A model generated the notes under the pieces. The model searched no databases. It was given only the letters and a program-made list of their open reading frames with translations, and was not told the origin of the DNA. A program made the translations under genes and the position numbers. 47,302 nt of DNA, taken from NCBI RefSeq assembly GCF_003259905.1, contig NZ_QLMG01000033.1, positions 1-47,302 on the forward strand, written 5' to 3'. Shown here one piece after another: positions 34,369-44,900 of this stretch; positions within the stretch are counted from its first letter, which is position 1; the number at the start of each line of letters is the position of its first letter. The DNA is from Salipiger aestuarii. Lineage in GTDB: Bacteria > Pseudomonadota > Alphaproteobacteria > Rhodobacterales > Rhodobacteraceae.

Positions 34369-36582
34369 ATGGAGCCGCCGCTGAAATCTGACGGGCGCGA
34401 AACGGTTCTGGATTTCAGCTCTATCTTCAAGATCCTGCGCAAAGGGTGGTGGATCATTGCTGTGACCGGCGTTGTCGGGGCGATGATTGCCGCGGTCATC
34501 GTGCTGGAGATCGAACCGACCTATTCCGCCCGCGCGCAGATCTTGATGGGGCAGTCGAACCGGGTGGACAGCGTTTTGGGGACGCTTATTCCTGACCTCA
34601 AGATAGACGATGATGCCATCGCCGGCGAAATCGCGATCATCAGGTCCGGGCGGGTGTTGTCCAAGGTTTCGGAGCGGCTGAACCTTGAGACGCGACCGGA
34701 ATTCAATGTCGCGCTGCGTCCGCCCGAACCCGAGCCATCGCTTCTGGCGCGTCTTGGGGATGCCGCCGTCGATGCGCTCAAGCGCAGCCTCGGTGTTGCA
34801 TTACCGGACCCGGATGCGGCGGGGCCTGCGGGCGAAACCACCGATCCGGTGCAGCTTGCCGCGCGGGCCGGGCGCGTTCAGCTCGGAACGCAGGCGGATT
34901 TTGTCGGTGAGATGATGGGCGACCTTTCGGTCCGGCAGGTCGGGTCCACAAGCCTTGTGGACATCCAGTTTGTATCGACCGACAGGTTTCTGGCCTCGGC
35001 GATTCCGAACGCGGTGGTTGATGTCTACATGGATGATCAGCTTGACCGCAAATTCGAAGGTCTGCGGCGCGTGACCACGGGGCTGCAATCGCGGATCAGC
35101 GAGATGCGTGAAAAGCTCGAAGCCTCCGAACGGTCGATGATTGACTACCGGACCGGAAACCTTGCCGCTGGATTTGGTGGCAGCCGGTTGCTGTCCGAAC
35201 AGATTGGAGATCTGTCGCGGCGCGTCAATGACGCATCGGCCGAACTGGCCGAGTTGCAATCCGATCTTTCCGGTATCGATGCGCTGATCCGGCGTGAAGG
35301 TGCCATTGCGGCCACCGGCCTGTTCCAGTCCGATCTGCTGGACGGGCTTCAGGGCGAGGTGGTCAGCCTGCGCCAGCGCCGCGATTTGCTGCTGGAACGC
35401 TTTGGCGCCGACACCGCCCAAACCGTCGAGACCATCGCCGCGATCGAGCGGCTCGAAGGGACCATCGCCGATGAGGCCGGGCGCCTGCGCAACGAGCAAG
35501 CTCAGCGCGTCGATTTGGCTGCCGCGCGGGTCGTGGTGCTGCGCGGTGAACTACAGGTTCTGGAGAGCCGCGCCATCGAGCAGGCGGGACGCGAGGTGCG
35601 ACTCACCCAGTTGGAACGCGACTATCAGGCGCAGCAGGCGGTCTATAACACGTTTCTCGACAAGTTCACCGAGACGAGCGAGAGCGTCGATCTTCAAGAA
35701 GGCGATTCGCAGGTCATTTTCTACGCCGACGTGCCGCCTTCGGCGATCGCGCCGCGCAAGTCGTTGTCGGTGGCGCTCGGGGGGATCGGCGGGGTGTTCG
35801 CCGGTATGGGGATCGTTTTCCTGCTGGCCCTGACCGATACGGCGTTGCGCAGTACGACGCAGCTGATGGCGCTGACCGGCGGCACGGTTCTGGTGCAACC
35901 AAAGGCGCGGCGGTTCGTGTTTCAGCCCGCCAACCCGCTGAATCACGTTCTTCGCCAGCCGCTGGGCCCGCTGTCTGAAAGCATCCGGTCGCTGCGCAGC
36001 CAGCTGTTGATGGGGCTTCCCAAGGGGGGCGGGGCCATCGTGACGCTGGCTTCGAGCGAAAGCGATTGCGGCAAGACCACGACCAGCATCCTGCTGGCCC
36101 GTTCTCTGTCGCAGATGGGGGTGAATTGCATCCTTGTCGAATCCGATCTGCGCCGCCCGTCGCTGGCGCGGCTGATGAACATCGCACCAACCCCGGATCT
36201 GATCGACGTGCTGACCGGCAGACTGCCGTTGGACGAAGCCATCCGTCAGGACCCGGAGTCGCGCGCCGACGTGCTGACCGCGCGCTCGGGGCTGGGCGAT
36301 CCTGCGGGGCTTTTGCTGTCAGAGCCGATGGGCGACCTGCTTGGAGAGCTGAAGCAGCGATACCGCGTGGTCATTGTGGATACCGTTCCGCTGACGCCGG
36401 TGTCGGACTCGTCTCCGATGATCCGCGCCGCAGATCAGGTGGTGTTCATGGTGCGCTGCGGCATGGATTCGCGGACAGTCGAGGCGGCACTGGAAACGCT
36501 TGCCAAGCTTGATCCGCCACAGATGGTCAGCGTGCTTTCGATGTCGCCACAAGGCGCGCAATCGAAATACGAATACGGATAG
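34369..36582 (+). CDS. ExoP/Wzc-type polysaccharide co-polymerase with BY-kinase-like ATPase domain
   Basis: The protein has 737 residues from ATG 34369; a GTG at 34327, overlapping the previous stop as GTGA, would add 14. A Wzz domain (TM about 25-45, ending with a second TM near 480-500) flanks a long periplasmic coiled-coil part (about 240-450). The cytoplasmic ATPase domain has a modified Walker A, ASSESDCGKTTT (about 561-572), a modified Walker A' with VESDLRRP (Glu591, Asp593; usual form DxD) and Walker B VVIVDT (Asp671). The tail is only QSKYEYG, with two tyrosines (734, 736). It should control chain length and export with the ExoF-like protein. Autophosphorylation is possible but limited. 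Confidence 0.9.
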   Translation: MEPPLKSDGRETVLDFSSIFKILRKGWWIIAVTGVVGAMIAAVIVLEIEPTYSARAQILMGQSNRVDSVLGTLIPDLKIDDDAIAGEIAIIRSGRVLSKVSERLNLETRPEFNVALRPPEPEPSLLARLGDAAVDALKRSLGVALPDPDAAGPAGETTDPVQLAARAGRVQLGTQADFVGEMMGDLSVRQVGSTSLVDIQFVSTDRFLASAIPNAVVDVYMDDQLDRKFEGLRRVTTGLQSRISEMREKLEASERSMIDYRTGNLAAGFGGSRLLSEQIGDLSRRVNDASAELAELQSDLSGIDALIRREGAIAATGLFQSDLLDGLQGEVVSLRQRRDLLLERFGADTAQTVETIAAIERLEGTIADEAGRLRNEQAQRVDLAAARVVVLRGELQVLESRAIEQAGREVRLTQLERDYQAQQAVYNTFLDKFTETSESVDLQEGDSQVIFYADVPPSAIAPRKSLSVALGGIGGVFAGMGIVFLLALTDTALRSTTQLMALTGGTVLVQPKARRFVFQPANPLNHVLRQPLGPLSESIRSLRSQLLMGLPKGGGAIVTLASSESDCGKTTTSILLARSLSQMGVNCILVESDLRRPSLARLMNIAPTPDLIDVLTGRLPLDEAIRQDPESRADVLTARSGLGDPAGLLLSEPMGDLLGELKQRYRVVIVDTVPLTPVSDSSPMIRAADQVVFMVRCGMDSRTVEAALETLAKLDPPQMVSVLSMSPQGAQSKYEYG

Positions 36583-36619
36583 TCAATCTGTATAAGTTCG
36601 GAGTTATGAGACGATTGTG

Positions 36620-37459
36620 ATGATACCAACGCGACTGCTTCCAGGATTGATAGTCGTCGGAGCGATGCGCGCCGGCACGACGACTTTGTATCATCATTTG
36701 TCCAATCATCCCGAAATTGGCATGTCGCGGATGAAGGAAACGGATTTCTTCGTTCCAAAGATGAATTTTCCGCTCGGCATGTCCTGGTATCAAAGCCAAT
36801 TCGATCCGGGATACTCGATATATGGCGAGGCTTCTCCGAGTTACGCAATGTGTCATTTGTGGCGTGGCGTCCCGGCCCGAATTCACGGCGTATTGCCCAA
36901 TGTGCGCCTGATCTTTTTAGCGCGCGATCCTGTCGATCGATTCGTTTCGCATTATCAGCACGCATGGAACACGGGAACGGCGCGGGTTCAGCCGGCGGAT
37001 CTGATCGATTCGCAGGTCGGGCAGAACATGCTGGAAACCAGTCGTTATGCCAGACAGATCAACGCTTATCTTGAACATTTTCCCCGCGAGCAGCTTTTTA
37101 TCATCGACTTCGATCAACTCAGCCGGGACCCTCAGGCGGTGATGGACGGGGTGGTGGATTTCGTCGGCGTGTCGCGTTGCGAGATCGCGGGCATTCCCAC
37201 GCGCAACGATGCGGCGTCGAACGCGCGATTGCCGGGGTTCGTGCAGCGTGCGTGGCGCAGCCGGGGATTGCGACGGTTTGATCGCTACATCAGCCGAAGC
37301 GCCCGTGACAGGGCGCGCAACCTGTTGTCGGTCGCCCCGAACCGCGGTGCGCCCGAGGTCGGAGCGGAACTGCGCGCCGAAGTTTCAGAGCGGCTGGCGC
37401 CTGACGCACACGCGTTCCGCGCATTGTCCGGGCTTCCGTTTGACGACTGGCAGGTCTGA
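36620..37459 (+). CDS. PAPS-dependent sulfotransferase (third of three)
   Basis: The protein has 279 residues from ATG 36620 (GTG 36617 possible). The 5' PAPS loop is VVGAMRAGTTTLYHHL (about 12-27), the 3' segment LARDPVDRFVSHYQHA (Arg102, Ser110), and KETDFF (about 39-44) and EASPSY (about 70-75) agree with the heparan-type sulfotransferase fold. It follows the exoP-like gene by 37 bases, so it belongs to the exoF-exoP transcription unit. The region between is AT-richer than its surroundings. Its stop is seven bases from that of the convergent GT2. It is only distantly related to the other two sulfotransferases and probably modifies a different position. Confidence 0.9.
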   Translation: MIPTRLLPGLIVVGAMRAGTTTLYHHLSNHPEIGMSRMKETDFFVPKMNFPLGMSWYQSQFDPGYSIYGEASPSYAMCHLWRGVPARIHGVLPNVRLIFLARDPVDRFVSHYQHAWNTGTARVQPADLIDSQVGQNMLETSRYARQINAYLEHFPREQLFIIDFDQLSRDPQAVMDGVVDFVGVSRCEIAGIPTRNDAASNARLPGFVQRAWRSRGLRRFDRYISRSARDRARNLLSVAPNRGAPEVGAELRAEVSERLAPDAHAFRALSGLPFDDWQV

Positions 37460-37466
37460 GTCCCGC

Positions 37467-38390
37467 TTAGGGGCCGGAATTCAACCCGTAGATCCGCGGC
37501 TGCCGCAGGTTGAGGCATCCGGCGACGACCCCGACATGCAGTGCGCCGCGCAGCAGCCAACGGTTGCGCCGCGCTCTTGATGGGGAAAACAGCATCGCCG
37601 CACTGGCGCAAACCAGCCCCTTGCCGACCGCCAGCCCGGCCCGCGCCGCCCGGCTTTTCCATCCGTGCGCCCCCGCCGCATAGCTTTGTCCCGAGCGGAA
37701 CTTGCGGCGCAGGATCCAGCCAAAGGTCATGCGTCCGGGGGCGACCCTCTCACGCACGATGGCGTCTTCGGAGATCTCGAACCGGGCACCGGCGCGAAAC
37801 AGGCGAAAAAAGAATTCGGTGTCTTCTCCTCCGGCCTGGCCCCGCGCAATATCGAACCGTTGTGTGCGCCAGGCGGCGCCGTTCCAGCGGAGAAAAGCGT
37901 TGCAGGTGTGTCCGGTCTGCACGACGGTGCCCCGGCGCACCGGTCGGTTTGAATGGACATCCTGCGCGCGCATCCAGTCTGGTGCGCCGCACCCGTATTG
38001 GGCCAGCGACGGGCCGAACACCGCATCCGCGCCCGTGGCGCCGGCCCGCACGATCAGCTGTGCCAGCCAGTCCGGATCGGCGCGTTCGTCATCGTCAAGA
38101 AACGCGACCCAGTCGGCCCCCCGCGCCGACGCTGCGTCCAACCCGGCATTGCGCGCGATCGAGATATTGAAGGCCGGAGCATGCAGGTACAGGACCGGCA
38201 CACGCATCCGCGCCGCCGTGTCTGTGACGATCCTGCGTGCGCTGGCGGTGCCGTCGTTGTCGCTCACGACGACGCGCAAATCGACCCCGGCAGGCACTTG
38301 CTGCGCATCGAGGGACAGAAGCGTTTCGCGCACGTCGTCGCGGCGGAAGGTACACAGCAAAGCGTCGATCTTGCGAAATGGCGCGTTCAT
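37467..38390 (-). CDS. GT2 family glycosyltransferase
   Basis: The protein has 307 residues from ATG 38390. The GT-A fold appears in IDALLCTFRRDDVRETLLSL, VVVSDNDGTASARR (about 40-53) and the metal motif VAFLDDDERADPDW (about 94-107). GGEDTEFFFRLFRAGARF (about 186-203) carries the ED acceptor motif. The C-terminal part is hydrophobic and basic (about 240-290), perhaps membrane-associated. Its ATG overlaps the TGA of the upstream ExoA-like gene (ATGA), so the pair is coupled. Similar proteins are succinoglycan-type glucosyltransferases, but the donor is not readable. Confidence 0.88.
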   Translation of the reverse strand: MNAPFRKIDALLCTFRRDDVRETLLSLDAQQVPAGVDLRVVVSDNDGTASARRIVTDTAARMRVPVLYLHAPAFNISIARNAGLDAASARGADWVAFLDDDERADPDWLAQLIVRAGATGADAVFGPSLAQYGCGAPDWMRAQDVHSNRPVRRGTVVQTGHTCNAFLRWNGAAWRTQRFDIARGQAGGEDTEFFFRLFRAGARFEISEDAIVRERVAPGRMTFGWILRRKFRSGQSYAAGAHGWKSRAARAGLAVGKGLVCASAAMLFSPSRARRNRWLLRGALHVGVVAGCLNLRQPRIYGLNSGP

Positions 38391-39499
38391 CTCAGCACCA
38401 CTTGTCGCAAGAAACCCGCCCCCCAGGCTAGATGCATGGCCCCCATCGCCGGCCCGGCCCATAGCCCGCAGGCCGAGCGCATGGCCAGGGCGCCAGCGAT
38501 GGAAACCGCCGCCATCAGAGCAACATAGCTTGCTGTCAGCAGCAGCGCCGGAGGGTAGATCGCCCCAACCCCCAATGATGTGGCGATCGCCAATACCGCC
38601 AGGACCGGGAACAGCTGGCGCAGGCGCGGCCGCAGTCGATGCTTGAGCACCGTTCGCGCGCGGCCGCGCCCGTAAGACCAGTATTGTTTGCCCAGCTTTC
38701 GCATCGTGGGGCGCATCCGGTAGTTTAGCCGGATATCGGCATCCAGCCAGATTTTCTGGCCGGCAAGGCCGAGACGATGGTCAAGTTCAGCGTCTTCGTT
38801 GTGGGGAAAGGCAGGGTCGTAACCGCCGATCGCCCGGAACCATTCCAGCCGGAAACCCGCGTGATGCGCATGGTCGATCCAACCCGACGTCGATCCGCCG
38901 CGATGCGCCGAATTGCCCGACCCCAGCGGCGTGTCCACCACCCATGCCGCCGCGCGTTGAAAGCAGCCATCTCCGACGGCATCCATCACCGTCCCGACGG
39001 ACGCCGCCTCGGGTCGAAGGGCCAGACTCTCGGCGACCGCGCGCACATAGCCGGGCGGATAGGCCGCATGGGCGTCGCAGCGCACAAGGTAACGATGCCG
39101 TGGCCCGGCACCGGCGGCGATGGCGTTCAACGCCGCCGATTGCAGTCGTTCGGGATTGTCGATCAGTCGCAAATTGGGAAGACGCGCCGTAAGACGCCGC
39201 ACGATCTTGCGGGTGGTGTCGCTGCTGCCGCCGTCGGCAACAACGATGGCGACCTGTTGCATCCAGGGATCATCGTCTGTCAGAGACATGAGGCAGGGCT
39301 CGATATGGTCGGCTTCGTTCAGCGCCGGTATGCCGACCATAACCTCGGCGGGCTGGACTTGGGCGGCCCGGTACGTCGAAGCTTGGTTCGCATGAGCGCC
39401 GCCATTCATCGCCAGGCCTGTGCCATTCGGGGCAAAAAGGCGGGCGGGGGCATTCCCCAGGCCGGGCCCGAACATGGGCAGATCGGAAAAGAGACTCAT
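38387..39499 (-). CDS. ExoA-like GT2 glycosyltransferase with C-terminal membrane helices
   Basis: The protein has 370 residues from ATG 39499; the frame is open 64 codons further but over non-coding-looking sequence, and AGGTTG sits upstream of the chosen ATG. The GT-A domain starts at about residue 50: VMVGIPALNEADHIEPCLMS, IVVADGGSSDTT and the metal site LVRCDAHAAYPPGYV, as in succinoglycan glucosyltransferase ExoA. FPHNEDAELDHRL (about 230-242) is the acceptor/base motif. Three to four TM helices occupy the C-terminus (about 300-365). The first 40 residues are low-complexity and variable. Coupled to the next gene by ATGA. Confidence 0.9.
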   Translation of the reverse strand: MSLFSDLPMFGPGLGNAPARLFAPNGTGLAMNGGAHANQASTYRAAQVQPAEVMVGIPALNEADHIEPCLMSLTDDDPWMQQVAIVVADGGSSDTTRKIVRRLTARLPNLRLIDNPERLQSAALNAIAAGAGPRHRYLVRCDAHAAYPPGYVRAVAESLALRPEAASVGTVMDAVGDGCFQRAAAWVVDTPLGSGNSAHRGGSTSGWIDHAHHAGFRLEWFRAIGGYDPAFPHNEDAELDHRLGLAGQKIWLDADIRLNYRMRPTMRKLGKQYWSYGRGRARTVLKHRLRPRLRQLFPVLAVLAIATSLGVGAIYPPALLLTASYVALMAAVSIAGALAMRSACGLWAGPAMGAMHLAWGAGFLRQVVLR

Positions 39500-39858
39500 T
39501 AAAAGGCAACCTCGGTGATCAGAAAACCCCGGAAAATCACGGGGGAACAAATAATTGCGGACCCGACGGCAAAAAGGGAAGCCGGGGTTCGCGACGCGCG
39601 ATAATATCAGTGCGGTCAGTTTAGGGGCAGCCAATACGTTTTGGCAAGACGCGGTTCCGGGCCACATACCGGGATCGCGCGATTCGCCCATATCACCCGG
39701 CGCGCGGCAGAACGAATGCCGCCCGCGACTGCAATGGTGGCGGTGATCGGCTGCGAACCGGGCAGAATTTCCCGCCGGCGCGTGTTGAACTTGCCAGAAT
39801 TTGCCGATGGGCCCACACTAACCCCGCCCGAATTGCACGGGCTTCGGAGGTTTTTGGT
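39500..39858. other. 359-bp divergent intergenic region
   Basis: The region lies between the ExoA-like (minus) and SDR (plus) starts. A GGAGG ribosome site for the SDR gene sits at 39845-39849. No clear gene, CtrA box or terminator is seen. Short open frames on both strands show no domains. Confidence 0.5.
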
Positions 39859-40851
39859 ATGCAAGGTCTTTATCTGGTAACCGGAGCGGCGGGATTTGTC
39901 GGCGAACATCTCGTGCGGCATCTACATTCAAGGGGCGTCGCTGTTCGCGCCATGGTTCGGCGAACATCTCAAGCCGCGGCGCTCGAACCTTACGCCGAGG
40001 TCGTCGTGGCCGACATCACGCAGCCCGATACGTTGCCCCAGGCGATGGCGGGCGTCAGCGGTATCTACCATGTCGCGGCGTTGTTCCGTCAGGCGGGTGT
40101 TCCGGACGCGGCGTTTTACGACGTCAACGTCGCCGGCGTGCAGAATGTCTTTGAGGCGGCGATCACGGCGGGGGTGCCGCGCATCGTGCATTGTTCGACG
40201 AATGGTGTGCACAGCCATATCAAGGACCCGCCTGCGAACGAGAGCGCGCCGTTCAATCCCGGCGATCTTTACCAGTTGTCCAAGATCGAAGGTGAAAACA
40301 TCGCGATGTCGTATTTCGGCTCGGGCCAGATCGGCGGCGTGGTACTGCGCCCCACGATGATCTACGGGCCGGGCGACACCCGGACGCTCAAACTGTTCCG
40401 GATGATCGCGCGCAAGAATTTCTTTTACGTCGGCAACGGTCTGGCGCTGACCCATTGGGTCGACGTCAGGGATCTGGCCGAGGCATTTCTGCTGGCCATG
40501 CAGGCCGACACCATCAACGCCGAGGCTTTCCTGATCGGCGGCGACCGTTACATGACGCTGAAGGACACGGTACAGGAAATCTCGCGGCAATTGAACGTGC
40601 CCGAGCCAAGCCTGCATCTGCCCACCGGCCCGGTCATGGCGCTGGCGCATGCGACGGAATGGATCTGCAAGCCGTTCGGGATCGAACCGCCACTGTTTCC
40701 CCGGCGCGTGTCGTTCTTTCTCAAGAATCGCGCCTTTGACATATCGAAAGCGCGGACCGAACTTGGCTTCGCGCCGAAACAGGATTTCTCTGGCGAGGTG
40801 GCCGATATCATCAAGGACTATTTCGAAAGGGGGTATCTGACGCTGTCCTGA
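39859..40851 (+). CDS. NAD-dependent epimerase/dehydratase (extended SDR)
   Basis: The 330-residue protein has a GGAGG ribosome site eight bases upstream. The Rossmann start LVTGAAGFVGEHLVRHL (about 6-22) carries TGxxGFxG. The catalytic set is a Ser in HCSTNGVHS (about 115-123) and the YxxxK pair in DLYQLSKIEGEN (Tyr about 144, Lys about 148). VLRPTMIYGPGDTRTLKLF (about 162-180) is the substrate-side motif. It looks like dihydroflavonol-reductase or sugar-epimerase SDRs and would make a nucleotide-sugar precursor for the polymer. The methyltransferase gene follows by 44 bases. Confidence 0.88.
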   Translation: MQGLYLVTGAAGFVGEHLVRHLHSRGVAVRAMVRRTSQAAALEPYAEVVVADITQPDTLPQAMAGVSGIYHVAALFRQAGVPDAAFYDVNVAGVQNVFEAAITAGVPRIVHCSTNGVHSHIKDPPANESAPFNPGDLYQLSKIEGENIAMSYFGSGQIGGVVLRPTMIYGPGDTRTLKLFRMIARKNFFYVGNGLALTHWVDVRDLAEAFLLAMQADTINAEAFLIGGDRYMTLKDTVQEISRQLNVPEPSLHLPTGPVMALAHATEWICKPFGIEPPLFPRRVSFFLKNRAFDISKARTELGFAPKQDFSGEVADIIKDYFERGYLTLS

Positions 40852-40894
40852 CCAGTTCATTTTTTGTAATTATTTCAGTTGGGTAGTAAGTATC

Positions 40895-41710
40895 ATGAAC
40901 ACACCGCAAACGGCCCCGCGTGGCGATTCGGCGATGGCACCCCGTCGCGACATGGCGGGTGGCGACGCGCCCGATCTCGATTCGTCTTCAGAACGCTATG
41001 CGCGCCGGTTCGAGGGGCGGGCAGGGGCGTGGCTGCTGTCGCGCCAGACCGACATCCTGTGCGATCTGATCACGCCCTGGCCCAAGGCGCGGGTGCTGGA
41101 CGTTGGCGGCGGGCACGGGCAGATTGCGGGCGCGCTGCTGCCGCGCGGCCATCAGGTCTGCGTTCTTGCCAGCAGCGAACGCGCGCTTGGCCAGGTCCGC
41201 GCGATGACAGATCCCGCCCTTGAAATGATAACCGGCAGCCTGACGGCGCTGCCATTCGCGGACCGCAGCTTTGACGTCGTGACGTCGTTTCGTATGCTGG
41301 CCCATGTCGACGATTGGCGCGCCCACCTGGCCGAACTGACGCGGGTGGCCCGGCAAGCCGTGATCCTTGATTTTCCGATTCCGGGGGGGGCGAACCTGTT
41401 AGAGCCGCTTCTGTTCGGACTGAAGAAAAAGGTCGAAGGCGACACCAGGCGGTTTCGGACCATAAGGCGCCGCATCGTGCATGAGGCGCTGGACCAGCAG
41501 GGCTTCGGCGAAATTCGTGAGACAGGGCAGTTCGTGTTTCCCATGGTCCTGCATCGCGCGCTCAAGCGGCCCGGGGTTTCAGCGGTGCTTGAACGGGTGA
41601 TGCAGTCGTGCGGGCTTTCGGATCGCATCGGAAATCCGGTGATCTTGCGGGCAATCATTAGCAAGCGCCCAAGCGTAAACATCGAAGCTTCTGATGCGCG
41701 GTTGACATAA
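40895..41710 (+). CDS. Class I SAM-dependent methyltransferase
   Basis: The protein has 271 residues from the first ATG; later ATGs at 40934 and 40952 are alternatives because the first 30 residues are disordered and no strong ribosome site is visible. Motif I is VLDVGGGHGQIAGAL (about 67-81), followed by a post-I acidic-less loop CVLASSE and motif LPFADRSFDVVTSFRMLAHV (about 117-136), the ubiE/Methyltransf_11 pattern. It could methylate a sugar of the repeat or a lipid carrier product. It lies 44 bases after the SDR gene, so the two probably form one unit. The downstream 230-bp gap leads to the Calx-beta/RTX gene. Confidence 0.85.
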   Translation: MNTPQTAPRGDSAMAPRRDMAGGDAPDLDSSSERYARRFEGRAGAWLLSRQTDILCDLITPWPKARVLDVGGGHGQIAGALLPRGHQVCVLASSERALGQVRAMTDPALEMITGSLTALPFADRSFDVVTSFRMLAHVDDWRAHLAELTRVARQAVILDFPIPGGANLLEPLLFGLKKKVEGDTRRFRTIRRRIVHEALDQQGFGEIRETGQFVFPMVLHRALKRPGVSAVLERVMQSCGLSDRIGNPVILRAIISKRPSVNIEASDARLT

Positions 41711-41940
41711 CGTAAATCCGCATCTTACTTTTCGTCACGAGCGTTAACGATTCACTGGTTTTATCTAGCCTGGTTGTTCCGATGCCGATATTGATGCCTA
41801 TCCGTTTGAAATTACACGGGCAGACGGCGCCAAGTCGGCGCGGCTGTAAACTTCACCAATCAGTGACATCCGAATTGACACGCGCGGTCGTACTGCGGCC
41901 AGCGCGCCTTTTTACAACGTGACCTGACAGAGGATTAGTC
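41711..41940 (+). promoter_or_regulatory. Upstream region of the Calx-beta/RTX gene
   Basis: The 230-bp gap holds GCGTTAACGA near 41741-41750, the same ten bases found at the CtrA box at 3644-3653 but here without a second TTAA at the right distance, so it would be a half-site only. A CTTTTT run lies at about 41908-41913. No certain promoter hexamers. Confidence 0.35.
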
Positions 41941-44900
41941 ATGCCAGCCATCAATATTTCCAGCGGAACCGCGCTTGAATCCGAATACGTCACCTTTACC
42001 GTCACGCTGTCCGAGGCGCTGACCGACGAGGCCACCGTCCGGTGGCGCACATTGGTCACCGGTACCGCAAATGACGACGATCTGTATTACGCTCCGAGCA
42101 GCACCACCAACAACGGGACCATCACCTTCAGTCCGGGGGAAACCTCTACCAGCATCAACGTCTACGCCCGCGGCGACAATGAAGATGAGCGGGACGAGAA
42201 CTTCGTGGTCGAATTGTTCAACCCTTCGGCCAATATCGAACTGGCGGGCGGCGCGAATACGCTAAGCGCAACCGGCGTGATCCTTGACGAAGACGGTACC
42301 GGGTCGGACCTTGACCTTTTCGTGTCCGACCCGGTGATCGTCGAGGGCGACGGCGGCAGTCGCAACGCGGTGTTCGAGGTCCGGCTGTCGGAGATCCCCT
42401 CGACCGCGCTGACGGTCAACTACAGCACCAAAGACGGATCGGCCGTTGCCGGGCAGGATTATCAGGCCCGCAGTGGCTCGATCACCTTCACCGGACAAAC
42501 CGTCGCCCTGGTGTCGGTGCCGATCATCGGCGACACCATCCCGGAATTTTCCGAAGCTTTCGATCTTGTGATCACCTCGACCTCCGGCGCGCAGATCGGC
42601 ACCGCCGGGCGAGCGGGCACCGCGACGATCCTTGACGATGACAGCGGCACCGGGCCGGTGATCTCGATCGGGGATGGCGCGGCGCTCGAAGGCGATTCCG
42701 TGCGTTTTGTGGTAAGCCTGTCCGAACCGGCGACAGATGCGGTCACGGTCAATTACCGCACGCTGATGAACGGCACCGCCAATGATGACGATCTGTATTA
42801 CGCTCCGACCGGCACAACCAACAACGACACGCTGACCTTCGCCCCCGGCGAAACCACCGCAAGCATCTACATCTACGCCCGCAATGACAGCACCGACGAA
42901 CGCGATGAGAATTTCACCGTCGAGTTGTTCGGCGAATCCTCGAATGCCGCGCTGGCGGGCGATGCCGCCGTGCTGCGCGCCACCGGGATCATCAGCGACG
43001 ACGACGGCACCGGATCGAACCTTGATCTGTTCGTGTCCGATCCGGTGCTTGTCGAAGGCGACAGCGGCAGCAAGATCGCGCTTTTCCAGATCAACCTGTC
43101 GCAGCCCGCATCCAGCGCGCTGACCGTCAGCTACACCACGGCCAACGGAACGGGCACCGCAGGTCAGGACTACGGCGCGCAGTCGGGCACGCTGACCTTT
43201 GCGCCGGGACAGAAGACCGCAAGCGTTGCCGTGCCTGTGTTCGGTGACACCAGCTCCGAGCCATCCGAGACGTTTTCGCTGGTGGTCACGCCGCCCTCGG
43301 GCGTCTCGCTGGGGACGGGCGCGCTGGTTGGGACGGCCACCATTCTGGACGATGACAGCGGCCCGGGGCCGGTCATCAGCATCGCCGATGGCGCGGCGCT
43401 GGAAGGCGAATCCCTGCGCTTTGTGGTGACTCTGTCGGAACCCGCAACCGATGCGGTCACGGTCAATTACCGCACGCTGATGAACGGCACCGCCAATGAC
43501 GACGATCTGTATTACGCACCCACCAGCACCAGCAACAACGGCATCGTGACCTTTGCGGCGGGCGAAACCACCGCAAGCATCTACATCTATGCCCGCAACG
43601 ACAGCGCCGACGAACGCGACGAGAATTTCACCGTCGAGCTGTTCGATGAATCCTCGAATGCCGCATTGGCGGGCAATGCCGCCACGCTGCGCGCCAATGG
43701 CATCATCAGCGACGACGACGGCACCGGGTCGAACCTCGATCTGTTCGTGTCCGACCCGGTGCTGATCGAAGGCGACAGCGGCCGTCAACTGGCGCTGTTC
43801 CAGATTGACCTGTCGCAGCCCGCCGCGCGCGCGATGACCGTCGGCTACTCCACGCAGAACGGCTCCGCGACCGCGGGGCAGGATTATCAGGCGCAATCGG
43901 GCACCGTCACCTTTGCGGCGGGCCAGAGCAGCGCCAGCATCGCGGTTCCCGTCTTCGGTGATCGGCTGTCCGAGCCTACAGAGACGTTTTCGCTTGTCGT
44001 CACCCCGCCGTCCGGCGTGTCTCTGGGAAGCCGCGGGCTGGTCGGGTCCGCGACCATCCTCGACGATGACAGCGGCCCGGGGCCGGTGATCTCGATTGCG
44101 GATGCTGCGGCGCTGGAAGGCGAGTATCTGCGCTTTGTGGTGACCCTGTCCGAACCGGCGACCGATGCGATCACGGTCAACTACCGCACGCTTTTGTCCG
44201 GCTCGGCCGACGATGACGACCTTTACTATGCGTCCAGCGGTTCACAGAACAACGGGACGGTGACCTTTGCGGCGGGCCAGACCACCGCCAGCATCTATAT
44301 CTACCCTCGCAGCGATAGCACCGACGAGCGCGACGAGAATTTTGCCGTCGAGCTTTACGACCAATCGTCCAACGCCAGCCTCGCGGGCCGCGTGTCGATC
44401 CTGCGCGCGAACGGGATCATCCTGGACGACGACGGCGCCGGGTCGAACACCATGCTGCTGGCCTCGCCTGATCCCGTGATCGAGGGCTATGACGGCACCT
44501 TCCTGCGCGCTTATGACGTGCAGCTGTCCCAGCCCCTGACCTCGGCCGAGACCTTCGACGTCTCCGCGACCGGGTTCACCGCGACGCTTGGCGCAGACGT
44601 CACGCTTGTAACCGACACGATCACCTTCGTTGCCGGTCAGACCAGCGCGACCGTTCTGGTACGCACCCGCAGCGACAATCTGGTCGAGGGCACCGAAACC
44701 TTTCAGCTGAATTTCACCGCCAGATCGGGAACCCATGTGAACGGCACCATTCCTTCGGTCACGGTCAGCATTGACGACGGCGCGGGTTATGGCGGCACGC
44801 CCTCGTCAGTGGGTGATCGGCTGGTCGGCACCATGGGGGCGGACACCATCCACGCTCTGGCAGGCAATGACACCGTCTTTGGCTGGCTTGGGTCCGATAC

